From WTFY01 sp965220875 (lineage in GTDB: Bacteria > Pseudomonadota > Gammaproteobacteria > UBA4575), in contig OZ244849.1 in assembly GCA_965220875.1 (NCBI GenBank), positions 1,798,001 to 1,862,000 on the forward strand: a stretch of DNA of 64,000 nt, written 5' to 3'. Shown here in pieces: positions 45,868 through 54,751 of the stretch. Positions within the stretch are counted from its first letter, which is position 1; each line of letters opens with the position of its first letter. The position numbers and the translations under genes are program-made. The notes under the pieces were generated by a model. The model had not been told where the DNA came from. It searched no databases and saw only the letters and a program-made list of their open reading frames with translations.

Positions 45868-46596
45868 ATGGACGTTTACTGGTTAGACCCTTCAAAAAGT
45901 AATGCACCATTTCCAGACGTGGAAAATGCATTGTTAAACCCTGAAGGTTTGCTGGCGGCAGGAGGTGACCTAAGTGTAACAAGACTATTGAATGCTTACC
46001 GAAAAGGGATTTTCCCATGGTACGAGAACGGTCAGCCTATCTTATGGTGGTCTCCCAATCCCAGATGCGTGCTTTTCACGAAAAAATTCAAAATCTCTAC
46101 AAGCCTTAGAAAAACCTTGCGCAGACATAAATGGACAGTCACTTTTGATGGCGATTTCAAAAAAACTGTTGCTGCATGCGCAGCACCACGCAGTTATGCA
46201 CGAGGCACCTGGGTTACAGATGAAATGACAAAGGCATATACATCTTTGCATCGACATGACTGTGCCCACTCAGTAGAACTTTGGGACTTTCAAGAACGTA
46301 TAATTGGTGGTGTTTATGGTGTGCTGATAGGAAAGATGTTTTTCGGTGAATCCATGTTCAGTTTTCAAGCAAATGCATCTAAGGTTGCACTTGCTTATAT
46401 GGTAAGCCATCTTCATCAATGGGGATTCCCTCTGGTAGACTGCCAGCTGCCTTCAGCGCATTTGTCTAGTCTCGGGGCACAAACAATACCCAGATCCCAC
46501 TATATAAAAATCATGACTGAGCTATGCGATATGGAACAAAATAATTTCAAATGGAAGTTAGACAAAAACTTAGATGTAGCAAACTGGAACCCGTGA
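45868..46596 (+). CDS. aat: Leucyl/phenylalanyl-tRNA--protein transferase
   Basis: A 242-residue enzyme that adds Leu or Phe to proteins with N-terminal Arg or Lys, marking them for ClpAP. Features are LDPSKSNAPFPDVENAL, GLLAAGGDLSVTRLLNAYRKGIFPWYE and WWSPNPRCVLF, then GVYGVLIGKMFFGESMFS and LVDCQLPSAHLSSLGA (read in parts). The length is normal. It is immediately followed by a degraded ate-like frame that overlaps its stop codon. Confidence 0.96.
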   Translation: MDVYWLDPSKSNAPFPDVENALLNPEGLLAAGGDLSVTRLLNAYRKGIFPWYENGQPILWWSPNPRCVLFTKKFKISTSLRKTLRRHKWTVTFDGDFKKTVAACAAPRSYARGTWVTDEMTKAYTSLHRHDCAHSVELWDFQERIIGGVYGVLIGKMFFGESMFSFQANASKVALAYMVSHLHQWGFPLVDCQLPSAHLSSLGAQTIPRSHYIKIMTELCDMEQNNFKWKLDKNLDVANWNP

Positions 46597-46808
46597 CAAC
46601 ATATAGACTATCTTTGCACATGCTCCCGACATCACAGGTAGAGCCTCAAATCAGTTTTCTTCAAGGACAGCTGACTCACCTGTTTTCATACCTCGGGCTA
46701 TCCGGTTCATTCCAATACATGGAAATCCATACGAGCGGCCTGAAAGATCAACATCACTCATGCCAGTGTACACGGGTGATGGAGCTGAACCGGAAAATTG
46801 CTAACTAA
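46593..46808 (+). pseudogene. ate: Probable relic of ate/bpt (arginyl/leucyl-tRNA--protein transferase)
   Basis: A 71-codon frame starts at a GTG overlapping the aat stop (GTGA). Parts resemble the start of Ate/Bpt: ISFLQGQLTHLF recalls the family's CSYLPGQ-ATTLF, GSFQYM sits where RRSG-x-x-YRPHC is expected, and CTRVMELNRKIAN recalls the RIPV-x-x-F-x-x-NRKQRR segment. The essential N-terminal cysteine and the CxxCxxC-like site are gone, and the frame ends before the main domain. In Pseudomonas the gene after aat is ate, which supports the reading. A small unrelated peptide is the alternative. Confidence 0.5.
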
Positions 46809-46853
46809 GAGGCAACGTGAGATTGTGACCCGGTCACGCCGGCAGTTTTGTGC

Positions 46854-47804
46854 TCAGGCATTGGCAGTATTCTGCAGTTCAACAGGAAGGCTAAAACGTA
46901 CATTTTCCTCAACACCATCCAGCGTAGAAATCTCTAAATCAGCGTAGTCTCGCAATTTTTCAATAAGTTCCTGTACTAACTCTTCAGGTGTTGAAGCTCC
47001 GGCAGTAATTCCTACTGAGCTAACTGCATGTAGCCATTCATAATCAATCTGCGCAGGATCTTCCACCAGATAGCTTGGGGTTCCACTGTCATTGCTGACT
47101 TCACATAATCGATTTGAATTGGAACTGTTCTGTGCTCCTACCACTAGCATCAAGTCGACTTGTTCTGCCAATGCCCTGACTGCAGCTTGTCGGTTCTGAG
47201 TTGCGTAACAAATATCCTTGGTGTCCGGACCTATAATATTTGGGAACCGCTTCTGCAATGCGTTGATTATTTCCCGAGTATCGTCAACTGACAGGGTAGT
47301 CTGGGTGATGTATGCGATTTTCTTTGGATTATTTACTTCCAAAGCGTACACATCTTCCACAGTACTGACCAAAAATACGGGTCCTGGAATTTGACCCATC
47401 GTCCCTTCTACCTCAGGATGATTTTCGTGCCCAATTAATATGACATCATAGCCTTCAGTAGCATAACGTTTGCCTTCTTTGTGAACCTTGGACACTAATG
47501 GACATGTAGCATCTATAGTCCGCAAACCACGCACAGATGCATCTTTCCCAATTTTCTCAGACACTCCGTGAGCACTAAACACCACCGTCGATTTACTGGG
47601 AATTTGCTCGACCTCGTCAACAAATTGCACTCCTTTTGCCTTCAATTTTTCAACTACTCGCCTGTTGTGGACAATTTCATGCCGCACGTAAACCGGGTCT
47701 TTATAGAGTTTCAGTACTTTTTCAGTAATAGAAATGGCACGATCAACACCTGCGCAAAACCCACGAGGCTGAGCTAAGATAATGTGGAGTGTTTTTTTAC
47801 TCAT
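46854..47804 (-). CDS. ispH: 4-hydroxy-3-methylbut-2-enyl diphosphate reductase
   Basis: A 316-residue 4Fe-4S enzyme, the last step of the MEP isoprenoid pathway. The three cluster cysteines are in RGFCAGVDRAI, DATCPLVSKVH and DICYATQNRQ; conserved His are in HEIVHNRRVV and VFSAHGVSE. The ending SLPVELQN is typical. It converges with aat/ate. Its product feeds the squalene/phytoene-type synthase 0.3 kb away, though they are probably separate transcripts. Confidence 0.98.
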   Translation of the reverse strand: MSKKTLHIILAQPRGFCAGVDRAISITEKVLKLYKDPVYVRHEIVHNRRVVEKLKAKGVQFVDEVEQIPSKSTVVFSAHGVSEKIGKDASVRGLRTIDATCPLVSKVHKEGKRYATEGYDVILIGHENHPEVEGTMGQIPGPVFLVSTVEDVYALEVNNPKKIAYITQTTLSVDDTREIINALQKRFPNIIGPDTKDICYATQNRQAAVRALAEQVDLMLVVGAQNSSNSNRLCEVSNDSGTPSYLVEDPAQIDYEWLHAVSSVGITAGASTPEELVQELIEKLRDYADLEISTLDGVEENVRFSLPVELQNTANA

Positions 47805-48109
47805 CCAAGATCCAATTGGTTATCGCCTACCCTACATACTACCATTAAGCTTTACTTGCCGACAGCTTCTCAAAGGAGTACTTCTCACATAGGCTTCAAC
47901 AGCACATTCAACAAACGACAAGTATTTTTGATAGTCAGGCCTTCTAAGCATCACCCTCTGTTGATTTCAATATCCTATCCGTAAACTAGACTGCTGTTCT
48001 GTGTAATCATGCATATATGCTGTTTGAACAATGCATTTGCCTGTTCTGCCGATACTCATGACTATATTTGATCATTGAGCAGTACCCCAATTCCAAATCA
48101 GGCAAGCCA
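47805..48109. other. Spacer upstream of ispH without gene
   Basis: A 305-bp gap. The gene often preceding ispH in gammaproteobacteria is fkpB; I searched the minus strand for FkpB-like peptides and found only scattered weak resemblance, so I do not call a relic. The ispH promoter is expected near 47820. Confidence 0.35.
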
Positions 48110-49177
48110 CTACGTGCCTCTCCTGCCCAAGTTGTTTTTCCCGGTGTGTGGAAGATTGTAGGTCAACGCCCAAAAGAGCAGTTTCAAGGCCAGGTTAGAG
48201 CGTACTAGCGTATTTGTGACTAAAATAACAGTTCGTACACTGCGCCTGGAAATTTTTACTTCTTGACCGCTTTTGTACGCAGGATTGGCATAAACTTTTC
48301 GCAGGGTCAGTACGGCCATTCCTAATGCCCATAAACAGTGCAAACGTATTCCAGTTTCATGAGTCGGGATTATCAGAATAAACCGCAATGCGTTTGCAAG
48401 ATGGCTGCGAGCAATAGCAATCAGTTCTAACAAGCCATTGATAAAACTTGGTGATCCATGAACTTCTGGTAGAGAACTTAATTCATGGCCTGCCTCATGG
48501 AAAACATCCCTAGGTAACCAGCAAGCTCCGCGATTCAGGTCGTCCCAAATGTCTTTAAGGATATTAGTCATTTGCAACCCTTGACCAAAGGAGACAGAGA
48601 GCTGAAGTAATTCCTCACGCCGTTCATGAATTTCTGAAGAATAGTCACAAAATAACTCAGTGAGCATTTCACCAACTACGCCAGCTACAAAATAGCAATA
48701 TCGGTCGAGATGAGGCAGGTCATCCAGCCCCTCTGAAGAATTTTCTCTCTTTTGAAACTCTTCCATTCCACATGACATAGTTCTTACACAACGTTCCAAT
48801 GTATCTTGCTGGAAAGGGCTAAAGCCTTTAGTAACTCGAATTACCTTATCCGTGTTTGCAATTAAGTCATGTTCACTCTCATTAGTCGATGGAGACAGCG
48901 ATTTGCTGAGATCACGTGCAAAAGCCTCTGCTTTCTCACTTCCTGCAATAACATTCAAAAACCGTCTCGAGAATAGCTGCTTTTGCTCTAACGACAAAGT
49001 GGGTTCATCCTCGATTGTGTCTGCAATCCGGCAAAGCAGATAAGCATTACCTACTACATCACGCAGTGCATCAGGTAGCTGCGGAATAGTTAAGGCAAAA
49101 GTTCTGGAAACACCTTGCAGGGCTTCCGCCTGAAAAGCTAGATCACTACTGCTTTCGAATCCATGTGAAACAGACAT
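48110..49177 (-). CDS. Squalene/phytoene synthase family protein
   Basis: A 355-residue prenyl head-to-head synthase. The two Asp-rich motifs are CRIADTIEDEP near residue 52 and QMTNILKDIWDDL near residue 210, which bind the diphosphates through magnesium. SRTFALTIPQLP near the start and DRYCYFVAGVVGEMLTELF are typical of squalene synthase. The C-terminus has a hydrophobic stretch. The long form looks like bacterial or eukaryote-type squalene synthase, with phytoene synthase less likely. No hopanoid or carotenoid gene is adjacent, so the product is uncertain. Confidence 0.85.
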   Translation of the reverse strand: MSVSHGFESSSDLAFQAEALQGVSRTFALTIPQLPDALRDVVGNAYLLCRIADTIEDEPTLSLEQKQLFSRRFLNVIAGSEKAEAFARDLSKSLSPSTNESEHDLIANTDKVIRVTKGFSPFQQDTLERCVRTMSCGMEEFQKRENSSEGLDDLPHLDRYCYFVAGVVGEMLTELFCDYSSEIHERREELLQLSVSFGQGLQMTNILKDIWDDLNRGACWLPRDVFHEAGHELSSLPEVHGSPSFINGLLELIAIARSHLANALRFILIIPTHETGIRLHCLWALGMAVLTLRKVYANPAYKSGQEVKISRRSVRTVILVTNTLVRSNLALKLLFWALTYNLPHTGKNNLGRRGT

Positions 49178-49521
49178 GGATAATTTAAATTATTGAACAA
49201 TTATTGAGCAAAATTATTTTACACCTATACAGAACGATGGAAAACTGGAGCAAATATCTGCTTCATTTGTAACAGGTCTCCAGTTACCTTCTTCAATTAT
49301 CGGAATATTCAGAGCATGTCGAGCACACTAGAAACTGCCTGTACTGTTATAGCTAGCCTGGATAAGCCGAAATAATCCAGAGCTAGGCATATACAAGACC
49401 ACCAAGTGATATTGCTACATTTAACCTATAACTTGCAAGATGGCATGAACCAGAATAGCTTCCCTACGATGCATTATCACTTGAAGCTCAGTTTGCCTGC
49501 CCAAATTGCCGGAAATCCAGA
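49178..49521. other. Spacer without gene
   Basis: About 344 bp upstream of the squalene synthase-type gene. It begins AT-rich (49178-49225), probably its promoter region. No gene or clear signal was recognised in the rest. Confidence 0.35.
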
Positions 49522-49859
49522 TTAATCTGCTGCCAAACCCATATGCTTGAGCATCTGTCCGAATCTAGTCTGAAGATCAAATTCCCGCACCATGATAATG
49601 GCAAACTCGGGGTTAATTAGGTAAATTTCATAGCTGGACCCAGCTCGCCCGACAATAAATTTGTGCTTGCATTCTACTACACCAGTTTGTACCCTACCCA
49701 AGCTAAGGTTGGTGAATGAGCAGGCCCAATCTGCTCGAAGTAGCGCTTCTCATCTAATAGACAACAACCAGTATCAATATATGAGCTGAATGCCTGCTGA
49801 ACGGTACGCACGAAATGCTTTGGAGAGTAACGAAAATTTAGTAGAATTAGGGTTAGCAA
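49522..49859 (-). pseudogene. Frameshifted small gene, unknown family
   Basis: Two minus-strand frames join into one coherent roughly 110-residue protein. The first runs from about 49859 to a TAG at 49677 (RYSPKHFVRTVQQAFSSYID, ending AWVGYKLV). The second runs from about 49680 to a TAA at 49522-49524 (VECKHKFIVGRAGSSYEIY, NPEFAIIMVREFDLQTRFGQ, ending LKHMGLAAD). The shift lies at about 49681. No good start is seen (TTG only, with an in-frame stop three codons upstream), so the 5' end may also be lost. I do not recognise the family. It lies just upstream of the partner-switching genes but on the other strand. Confidence 0.45.
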
Positions 49860-49905
49860 ACTTTGTTATAATCCGCTGCTAGGTTGATATTCTTGGAGGA
49901 TCACA

Positions 49906-50262
49906 TTGCAAAATAGTCACGTAGAACTGCAGGTTGATCAGGCTGAAGAGGCAGCACTGGTGATAAATGTAATCGGGCGTATTGATGGGGTAAATGCCCA
50001 GGAATTTTATAATAACCTCAGCAGGAAGATCGATGGTTCTGATAGCCCAGTGATTCTAGACCTTGAAAAACTTACATACATTAGTAGTGCAGGTTTACGA
50101 TCAATTTTGCTTATTGCCAAAACACTGAAAGGAAGAAATACACGATTTATGCTCTGCTCCTTACCTGACCCGATAAAAGAAATTGTCGAAATTGCTGGTT
50201 TTGATAAAATCATAGACGTCCTTGCATCTCGTTCTGAGGCTATAGCTGAAATAACTGGCTAG
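49906..50262 (+). CDS. STAS-domain anti-sigma factor antagonist (copy 1)
   Basis: A 118-residue single-domain protein. The STAS core reads VINVIGRIDGVNAQEF, VILDLEKLTYISSAGLRSILL and FDKIIDVLASRSEA. Ser 61 in ISSAGL is where RsbV/SpoIIAA proteins are phosphorylated by their RsbW-type kinase. The start is a TTG with a GGAGG Shine-Dalgarno about 7 nt upstream (49896-49900 region). A paralogue of roughly half identity follows at 50480. The kinase (54317-54748) and phosphatase (54752-55909) it would need are encoded on the opposite strand nearby. Confidence 0.92.
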   Translation: MQNSHVELQVDQAEEAALVINVIGRIDGVNAQEFYNNLSRKIDGSDSPVILDLEKLTYISSAGLRSILLIAKTLKGRNTRFMLCSLPDPIKEIVEIAGFDKIIDVLASRSEAIAEITG

Positions 50263-50423
50263 AATCACATAAGGATCAACGCAGTTACTGTAGCCTGCAG
50301 TTAACGCGACATCACGGTTCACTACGATCAGGTTAATATTCCCAAATTGTTTGATTCAAGTTGAAATTATCTTTTACAACCTCTTGGGCACACAGCCTTA
50401 AGGAAAGTTAAGCTAAATTCACC

Positions 50424-50437
50424 GGAGAAATAGCATT
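50424..50437 (+). promoter_or_regulatory. Shine-Dalgarno implying a non-standard ATT start for STAS copy 2
   Basis: GGAG at 50424-50427 lies 7 nt before an ATT at 50435-50437, in frame with the second STAS gene. Starting there gives an N-terminus (SSNRFTLREEALSDLKVIS) matching the length of copy 1, whereas the first TTG at 50480 removes about 15 residues. CTG at 50456 is another rare option. The true start is undecided. Confidence 0.4.
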
Positions 50438-50479
50438 AGTAGCAATCGGTTTACCCTGCGTGAGGAAGCACTTTCAGAC

Positions 50480-50788
50480 TTGAAAGTGATAAGCGTGGCT
50501 GGGCGCATTGATGGAGTAACAGCGCAAGAGTTCCATGAAGCCATAAACCAAGAATTTCTTCACCCGATACAGCATGTTGTCATGGATTTCAAAGAACTCA
50601 CATACATCAATAGCGCAGGATTAAGAACGGTTTTATTGGTTGCGAAAGAACTGAGAAAAGCAGGCAAAAAGTTCAAGCTATGTTCCTTGCCTGAGCCAGT
50701 CATGCAAGTCGTTAAGACCTCCGGCATTGACAAGGTTATAGACGTCTGTGATAACCGGTCCGTTGCGATAGCTGAAGTATCCAGTTAA
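50480..50788 (+). CDS. STAS-domain anti-sigma factor antagonist (copy 2)
   Basis: At least 102 residues. The core is VISVAGRIDGVTAQEF, VVMDFKELTYINSAGLRTVLLVAKEL and IDKVIDVCDNRSVAIAE, clearly a duplicate of copy 1. Ser 45 (from the TTG) in INSAGL is the expected phosphosite. The coordinates use the TTG at 50480, but homology to copy 1 and a GGAG at 50424 suggest the protein starts upstream at a rare codon. It converges on the sensor kinase gene with 16 bp between stops. Two antagonists could respond differently to one kinase, or one may be bound to a different partner. Confidence 0.88.
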   Translation: MKVISVAGRIDGVTAQEFHEAINQEFLHPIQHVVMDFKELTYINSAGLRTVLLVAKELRKAGKKFKLCSLPEPVMQVVKTSGIDKVIDVCDNRSVAIAEVSS

Positions 50789-50804
50789 CTGAGACTCTTC
50801 CAGA

Positions 50805-53084
50805 TCAGGAAGCTGCCTCCACTTCATGCTCCGTACCAGCTTCTTCATCAACAATTCGATATGCCTCGGGTTTGAGGGGTAACACAACAATCATATCTGT
50901 GTATTCCCCTTCTTTAGTGTCTACACGAATTTCGCCACCATGCTGACGCACAATATCGACGGACATCGATAACCCAAGTCCTGTCCCCTGATCAGGTGGC
51001 TTGGTTGTATAGAAGGGATTGAAAATACGCTCAAGTGCAGACTCGGGTATACCCCCACCATTGTCACGAACGTGTATTTCCACATGTTCATCTGTACGTT
51101 GTGTACTGAGCTTGAGTGTAGGTTGGTAGCTAGTTTTCGCAGTTTCAGTTACTTCGCGACTTCGAGCACCTTTATAAAGTTTTCTTGACATAGACGGAAC
51201 AGTTTTATCTTGCTTCTCACTGGCATCGCTACCCGCCGCAAACTTCTTGCGTTTTTCATCTGTGGCATAGCAGGCATTGGTCACAAGGTTCAAGAAAACC
51301 CTGCCAAGATCTTGTGGCTGTACTGTAATTTCACCTATATCAGGTGAATAGTCTTCCTGGATTTCCAGTTGAAATTCTGTATCCGTTGCACGGGCACTAT
51401 GGAATGCTAGCCAAGCATGCTCGTTCAACAAAACGTTGAGGTCTGTCGGCTGCCACTCTCCGCCACCACGACCCATCTTGAGCATGTCCATCACAATTCT
51501 GTTAGCACGCTGGCCATGTTCATGTATGCGTTTTAAATTGCCTGTCAAATCTTCTGCAATTTCATCTACCAAGCCTTGGTCGTATTCCTCCTTGTCGCCT
51601 TCTTGGTCTTGGGCTTTAGCTACCTCCTCCAATAGTTCTTCAAGTAACTCTTGTGAGACATCCGAAAAATTCATGATGAAATTCATGGGGTTCTTTATTT
51701 CATGTGCTACCCCAGCTGTCAGCTGCCCCAGCGCAGCAAGTTTTTCACGCATAACAATCTGGTCCTGCGCACGCTTCAATTCGTCGTTTGTATCCGCTAA
51801 CTGTTCATTTTTTTCCTTCAATTCATCAGCAAGCATTTCTACTAGATTTAGACGTTGAACCTCTAATGCGTTATTCCGGAACACTTCGAGCGCTTTTGCC
51901 AATTGGGCGATTTCATCTTGTCCGTCAACCTTGATGGCAACTTCCAAATTGCCATCGGCCATTTGTTGCATTTGATTCGATATACGACTTAAACGGCGAA
52001 TCAGGCGTCTTTGAACAAGCAGCCAGCCAACTAAAATTGCGCCACTCAGACTGATAATATTGACGATTAATAGCAGCTTTTCCCCTGTATCCGTAACAGC
52101 AATGGCTTTACTCGCAATCTCTTCAGTAGCCAAGCTGGAATCATCTACGACGCTTTCCACTCTCGCTACCACATCTATGCCTAAAACCTGGTTGTCGTTA
52201 AGCAAGTCAGAAAGTTCGTCACTCACTTCGAGTTCCCTGGTACGAAGGTCGAACCCGTTACCTTCTCCCTTCCCGATCGAAAGCAAATTTTCAAAAGCCA
52301 ATGACAGGCGGCTGTAGAGAAGGCTGTTTTCAAGTGCCCCAAGTGAACGGCTGACACTTCCGGACGTAGCCTCAAACCGTTCCCTTAATGGTTCCAAGAG
52401 AGCCGGATCCATCACCGTGAATGTTGCAGCCAGCAATTGGGTAGCTATAGCCGCAGCTTCGCGGAGTTCAACAAGATATCGGTAAGTCATAAACTCATTT
52501 TCAGAAAAATGATCTGAACGAGGTGATTGAACTCCATCGAGAGACCTGTAACCGGTAATGGTGTAGAACATCTGGTTATCAATTTCATTGATTAGAATTG
52601 AGGTCAATTTGTCTTGATTATCTTGAAGCTGTTCTCTCAGGTCGAGATTGTTTTGCTGGAGTACAAAACGCTCCCTTACAAGTGTTTTGACTTTCTCTAT
52701 GTTTTCAGTAATGCGAAGTCCACCAGCTTGAATCTGCCTGGCACGTTCATCATGCCCCTGACTTTCCAACATTATGGATAGCAGCGCTTTAAATTCATCT
52801 GCCTGCCAGCCTATCGTTGCAGCCATGGTTTCAAACTGCTCAGGTGTACTGGCAGCAAGCCTGGGAGCTGCAGAAACAAGTGCCGTAGTTTGTTGAGCAA
52901 TAGCAAAAGCCGATGTCATCTCTGGAACATTCTTTTCACTGATGCTGCGCTGAAATTCACCTATGTTATACAGAAAGGAAAGTGCAAGTATGCTTATTAT
53001 CAATACCAGTGCTACTGCACCTCCAAAGCTTATGTACAGCTGGGTCGCTATCCGAGTCCAAAGCTTCGAAGTAATTCCCTTCAT
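50805..53084 (-). CDS. Membrane sensor histidine kinase with HAMP domain
   Basis: A 759-residue kinase. Transmembrane helix 1 is at about 17-40, a large periplasmic sensor domain at 41-335, helix 2 at 337-358, HAMP at about 358-410, and a coiled coil at 412-450. His 461 is in GVAHEIKNPMNF. The N box is NLVTNACYAT near 600, then DNGGGIP near 675, FNPFYTTKPPDQGTGLGLS, and a short tail. It is the last gene of the four-gene operon, 19 bp after the periplasmic binding protein gene. It probably senses that protein's ligand state and phosphorylates the receiver-PP2C protein; this pairing is inferred from position. Confidence 0.93.
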   Translation of the reverse strand: MKGITSKLWTRIATQLYISFGGAVALVLIISILALSFLYNIGEFQRSISEKNVPEMTSAFAIAQQTTALVSAAPRLAASTPEQFETMAATIGWQADEFKALLSIMLESQGHDERARQIQAGGLRITENIEKVKTLVRERFVLQQNNLDLREQLQDNQDKLTSILINEIDNQMFYTITGYRSLDGVQSPRSDHFSENEFMTYRYLVELREAAAIATQLLAATFTVMDPALLEPLRERFEATSGSVSRSLGALENSLLYSRLSLAFENLLSIGKGEGNGFDLRTRELEVSDELSDLLNDNQVLGIDVVARVESVVDDSSLATEEIASKAIAVTDTGEKLLLIVNIISLSGAILVGWLLVQRRLIRRLSRISNQMQQMADGNLEVAIKVDGQDEIAQLAKALEVFRNNALEVQRLNLVEMLADELKEKNEQLADTNDELKRAQDQIVMREKLAALGQLTAGVAHEIKNPMNFIMNFSDVSQELLEELLEEVAKAQDQEGDKEEYDQGLVDEIAEDLTGNLKRIHEHGQRANRIVMDMLKMGRGGGEWQPTDLNVLLNEHAWLAFHSARATDTEFQLEIQEDYSPDIGEITVQPQDLGRVFLNLVTNACYATDEKRKKFAAGSDASEKQDKTVPSMSRKLYKGARSREVTETAKTSYQPTLKLSTQRTDEHVEIHVRDNGGGIPESALERIFNPFYTTKPPDQGTGLGLSMSVDIVRQHGGEIRVDTKEGEYTDMIVVLPLKPEAYRIVDEEAGTEHEVEAAS

Positions 53085-53103
53085 CTTAATCTCGTTGCGT
53101 ATG

Positions 53104-54306
53104 CTAATGTTTTGCTAACGATGGTACGGAATCTAGGGTAGTAATTGGCGCATACTGGCCATCAGAGTCTATGACTGTCAAAAACACACGATCTGAACCC
53201 TGGTTATCGTTCAAGCCATACCTCAAAATAAAGCCGTCAAGACTGATATCCTTTCCTGTTCTCAGTACACCATCAATACATTTTCGGTCAACTTGCTCGC
53301 CACACTGTTCTACTACATATATTGCAAGTCGCCCTGCCAAATATCCTTCAAATGATATAAACCCGGGGCTCGCTTTCGCTTCATATGCTTTTAATGCAGC
53401 TCGATACGATAAAGAAGCATGCGTATTACCTGTTGGGAATGGAACCACCTGGGTAACCATTACTCCGGACCCTTGGTCTCCTAACTCAACAGCCAGTGCA
53501 TTACTTCCTACAAATGAAAGTGTCATGAAAACAGGATTCATGTCCAGACGACGGGCCCACTTGATAAATGTGGCAGTAGGCTTGTAAGGGCCAACGATGA
53601 TAATCGCTTCCGGTTTGGTCGCACGCAGGTCGATAAGCGCAGTTTTGACTGCTACCGTATTTCGGGGAAACACTCCCATACCGACAGCATAAAGATTGCG
53701 ACGCGCAAGCGCATTCAATACTCCGCGCAGGCCTGCGAGGCCAAACGAATCATTCTGATAAAGTACAGCAATTCGTTTTATGCCAAGGTCAGCTGTCAAT
53801 CGCTCAACCATCTCTTCGGTTTCTTGATAGTACGAGGCACGAAGGTTGATGACAGTTCGACGAGCAGAATTGCGCAGGTATTCTGCTCCAGTCATAGGTG
53901 CGACGTAGGGTACATCATTTGCCTCAGCCACAGGCACTGCTGATTGCGAGGTCGGTGTACCGACTGCACCAATAAGTGCGAACACACCTATGTCTATCAG
54001 TTGTTGAGTGTTCAGAATTGCAGCTTCTGGCTCGTATGCATCATCCAGGAATTGCAGTTCCAGATGACGTCCATTTATCCCGCCCCTATCATTAACCTGT
54101 TTAAATGCTGCAAGTATGCCAGTCCGCATGCTTCTACCCAGTTCAGCAGCTGGGCCACTGAATGCAGCTGATTGTCCAAACAGGATGCGCTCACTAGACA
54201 CACCCGGGGAAACAGTGATTTTTTCCTTTACTTCACCAGACGCAACACTTGCAAAAGCTCCCACAATAAAAAAGGCAAATGCTTTTTTAATTAAGAGCCT
54301 GCTCAT
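53104..54306 (-). CDS. Periplasmic substrate-binding protein, branched-chain amino acid/amide type
   Basis: A 400-residue exported protein. A signal peptide (RLLIKKAFAFFIVGAFASVASG) is followed by a type 1 periplasmic fold of the LivJ/amide-urea family: ILFGQSAAFSGPAAELGRSM, KQVNDRGGINGRHLEL, FALIGAVGTPTSQSAVPVA, and RIAVLYQNDSFGLAG. No permease or ATPase gene is nearby. It lies 10 bp after the anti-sigma kinase gene and 19 bp before the histidine kinase gene, so it is best read as the ligand-binding half of a sensor rather than a transporter part. The ligand is unknown. Confidence 0.92.
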   Translation of the reverse strand: MSRLLIKKAFAFFIVGAFASVASGEVKEKITVSPGVSSERILFGQSAAFSGPAAELGRSMRTGILAAFKQVNDRGGINGRHLELQFLDDAYEPEAAILNTQQLIDIGVFALIGAVGTPTSQSAVPVAEANDVPYVAPMTGAEYLRNSARRTVINLRASYYQETEEMVERLTADLGIKRIAVLYQNDSFGLAGLRGVLNALARRNLYAVGMGVFPRNTVAVKTALIDLRATKPEAIIIVGPYKPTATFIKWARRLDMNPVFMTLSFVGSNALAVELGDQGSGVMVTQVVPFPTGNTHASLSYRAALKAYEAKASPGFISFEGYLAGRLAIYVVEQCGEQVDRKCIDGVLRTGKDISLDGFILRYGLNDNQGSDRVFLTVIDSDGQYAPITTLDSVPSLAKH

Positions 54307-54316
54307 GTATTTTCAA

Positions 54317-54748
54317 TCAAGATAGTTTCTTAACCATCACCAAATGATTTCGGGCATTATCACGCTTGTAATTCAGCTCTGACATCATTTGCCGCGCCAA
54401 TCGTATTCCTGCCCCGCCAATACCACGATCTTCAAGCGAGCTATCAACATCTAGCTCGGGGGCATCTTTCAGCGGATCAAATGGAAGCCCATCATCGATA
54501 ATCTCAATCGTTACGGCCTTCCCATCTTTTGAAAGTACAATTTCCACATCATGCTCTTGGTTATCGTCGTGTGCATAACTCACAACATTGGTAAAAATTT
54601 CCTCCAAGGAGAGCTGGATTTGAAACAACGCTTCAGGAGGAAGTTCCTGTTCGTCAGCAAATTCTGCTAGCACAGTTTCAATCGTCCTTATTTCTTCTAG
54701 GCGGTTAGGTACGATCAATTTGCGGAAACCTTGCATGCTTTCATCCAA
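54317..54748 (-). CDS. RsbW/SpoIIAB-like anti-sigma serine kinase
   Basis: A 143-residue single-domain GHKL ATPase. The N box is LSLEEIFTNVVSYAHDD, the G1 box IIDDGLPFDP, and the G2 region DRGIGGAGIRLARQM. This is the kinase that phosphorylates STAS antagonists and binds a sigma factor or other target. It starts 3 bp after the stop of the PP2C gene. The target cannot be read from the sequence. Confidence 0.92.
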   Translation of the reverse strand: MDESMQGFRKLIVPNRLEEIRTIETVLAEFADEQELPPEALFQIQLSLEEIFTNVVSYAHDDNQEHDVEIVLSKDGKAVTIEIIDDGLPFDPLKDAPELDVDSSLEDRGIGGAGIRLARQMMSELNYKRDNARNHLVMVKKLS

Positions 54749-54751
54749 GTA

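Noticed and set aside
47805..48109. Possible fkpB relic upstream of ispH
   Set aside because: Only scattered resemblance (such as RPDYQKYLS to the PDLIQYF segment) was found, with no ordered series of matches.
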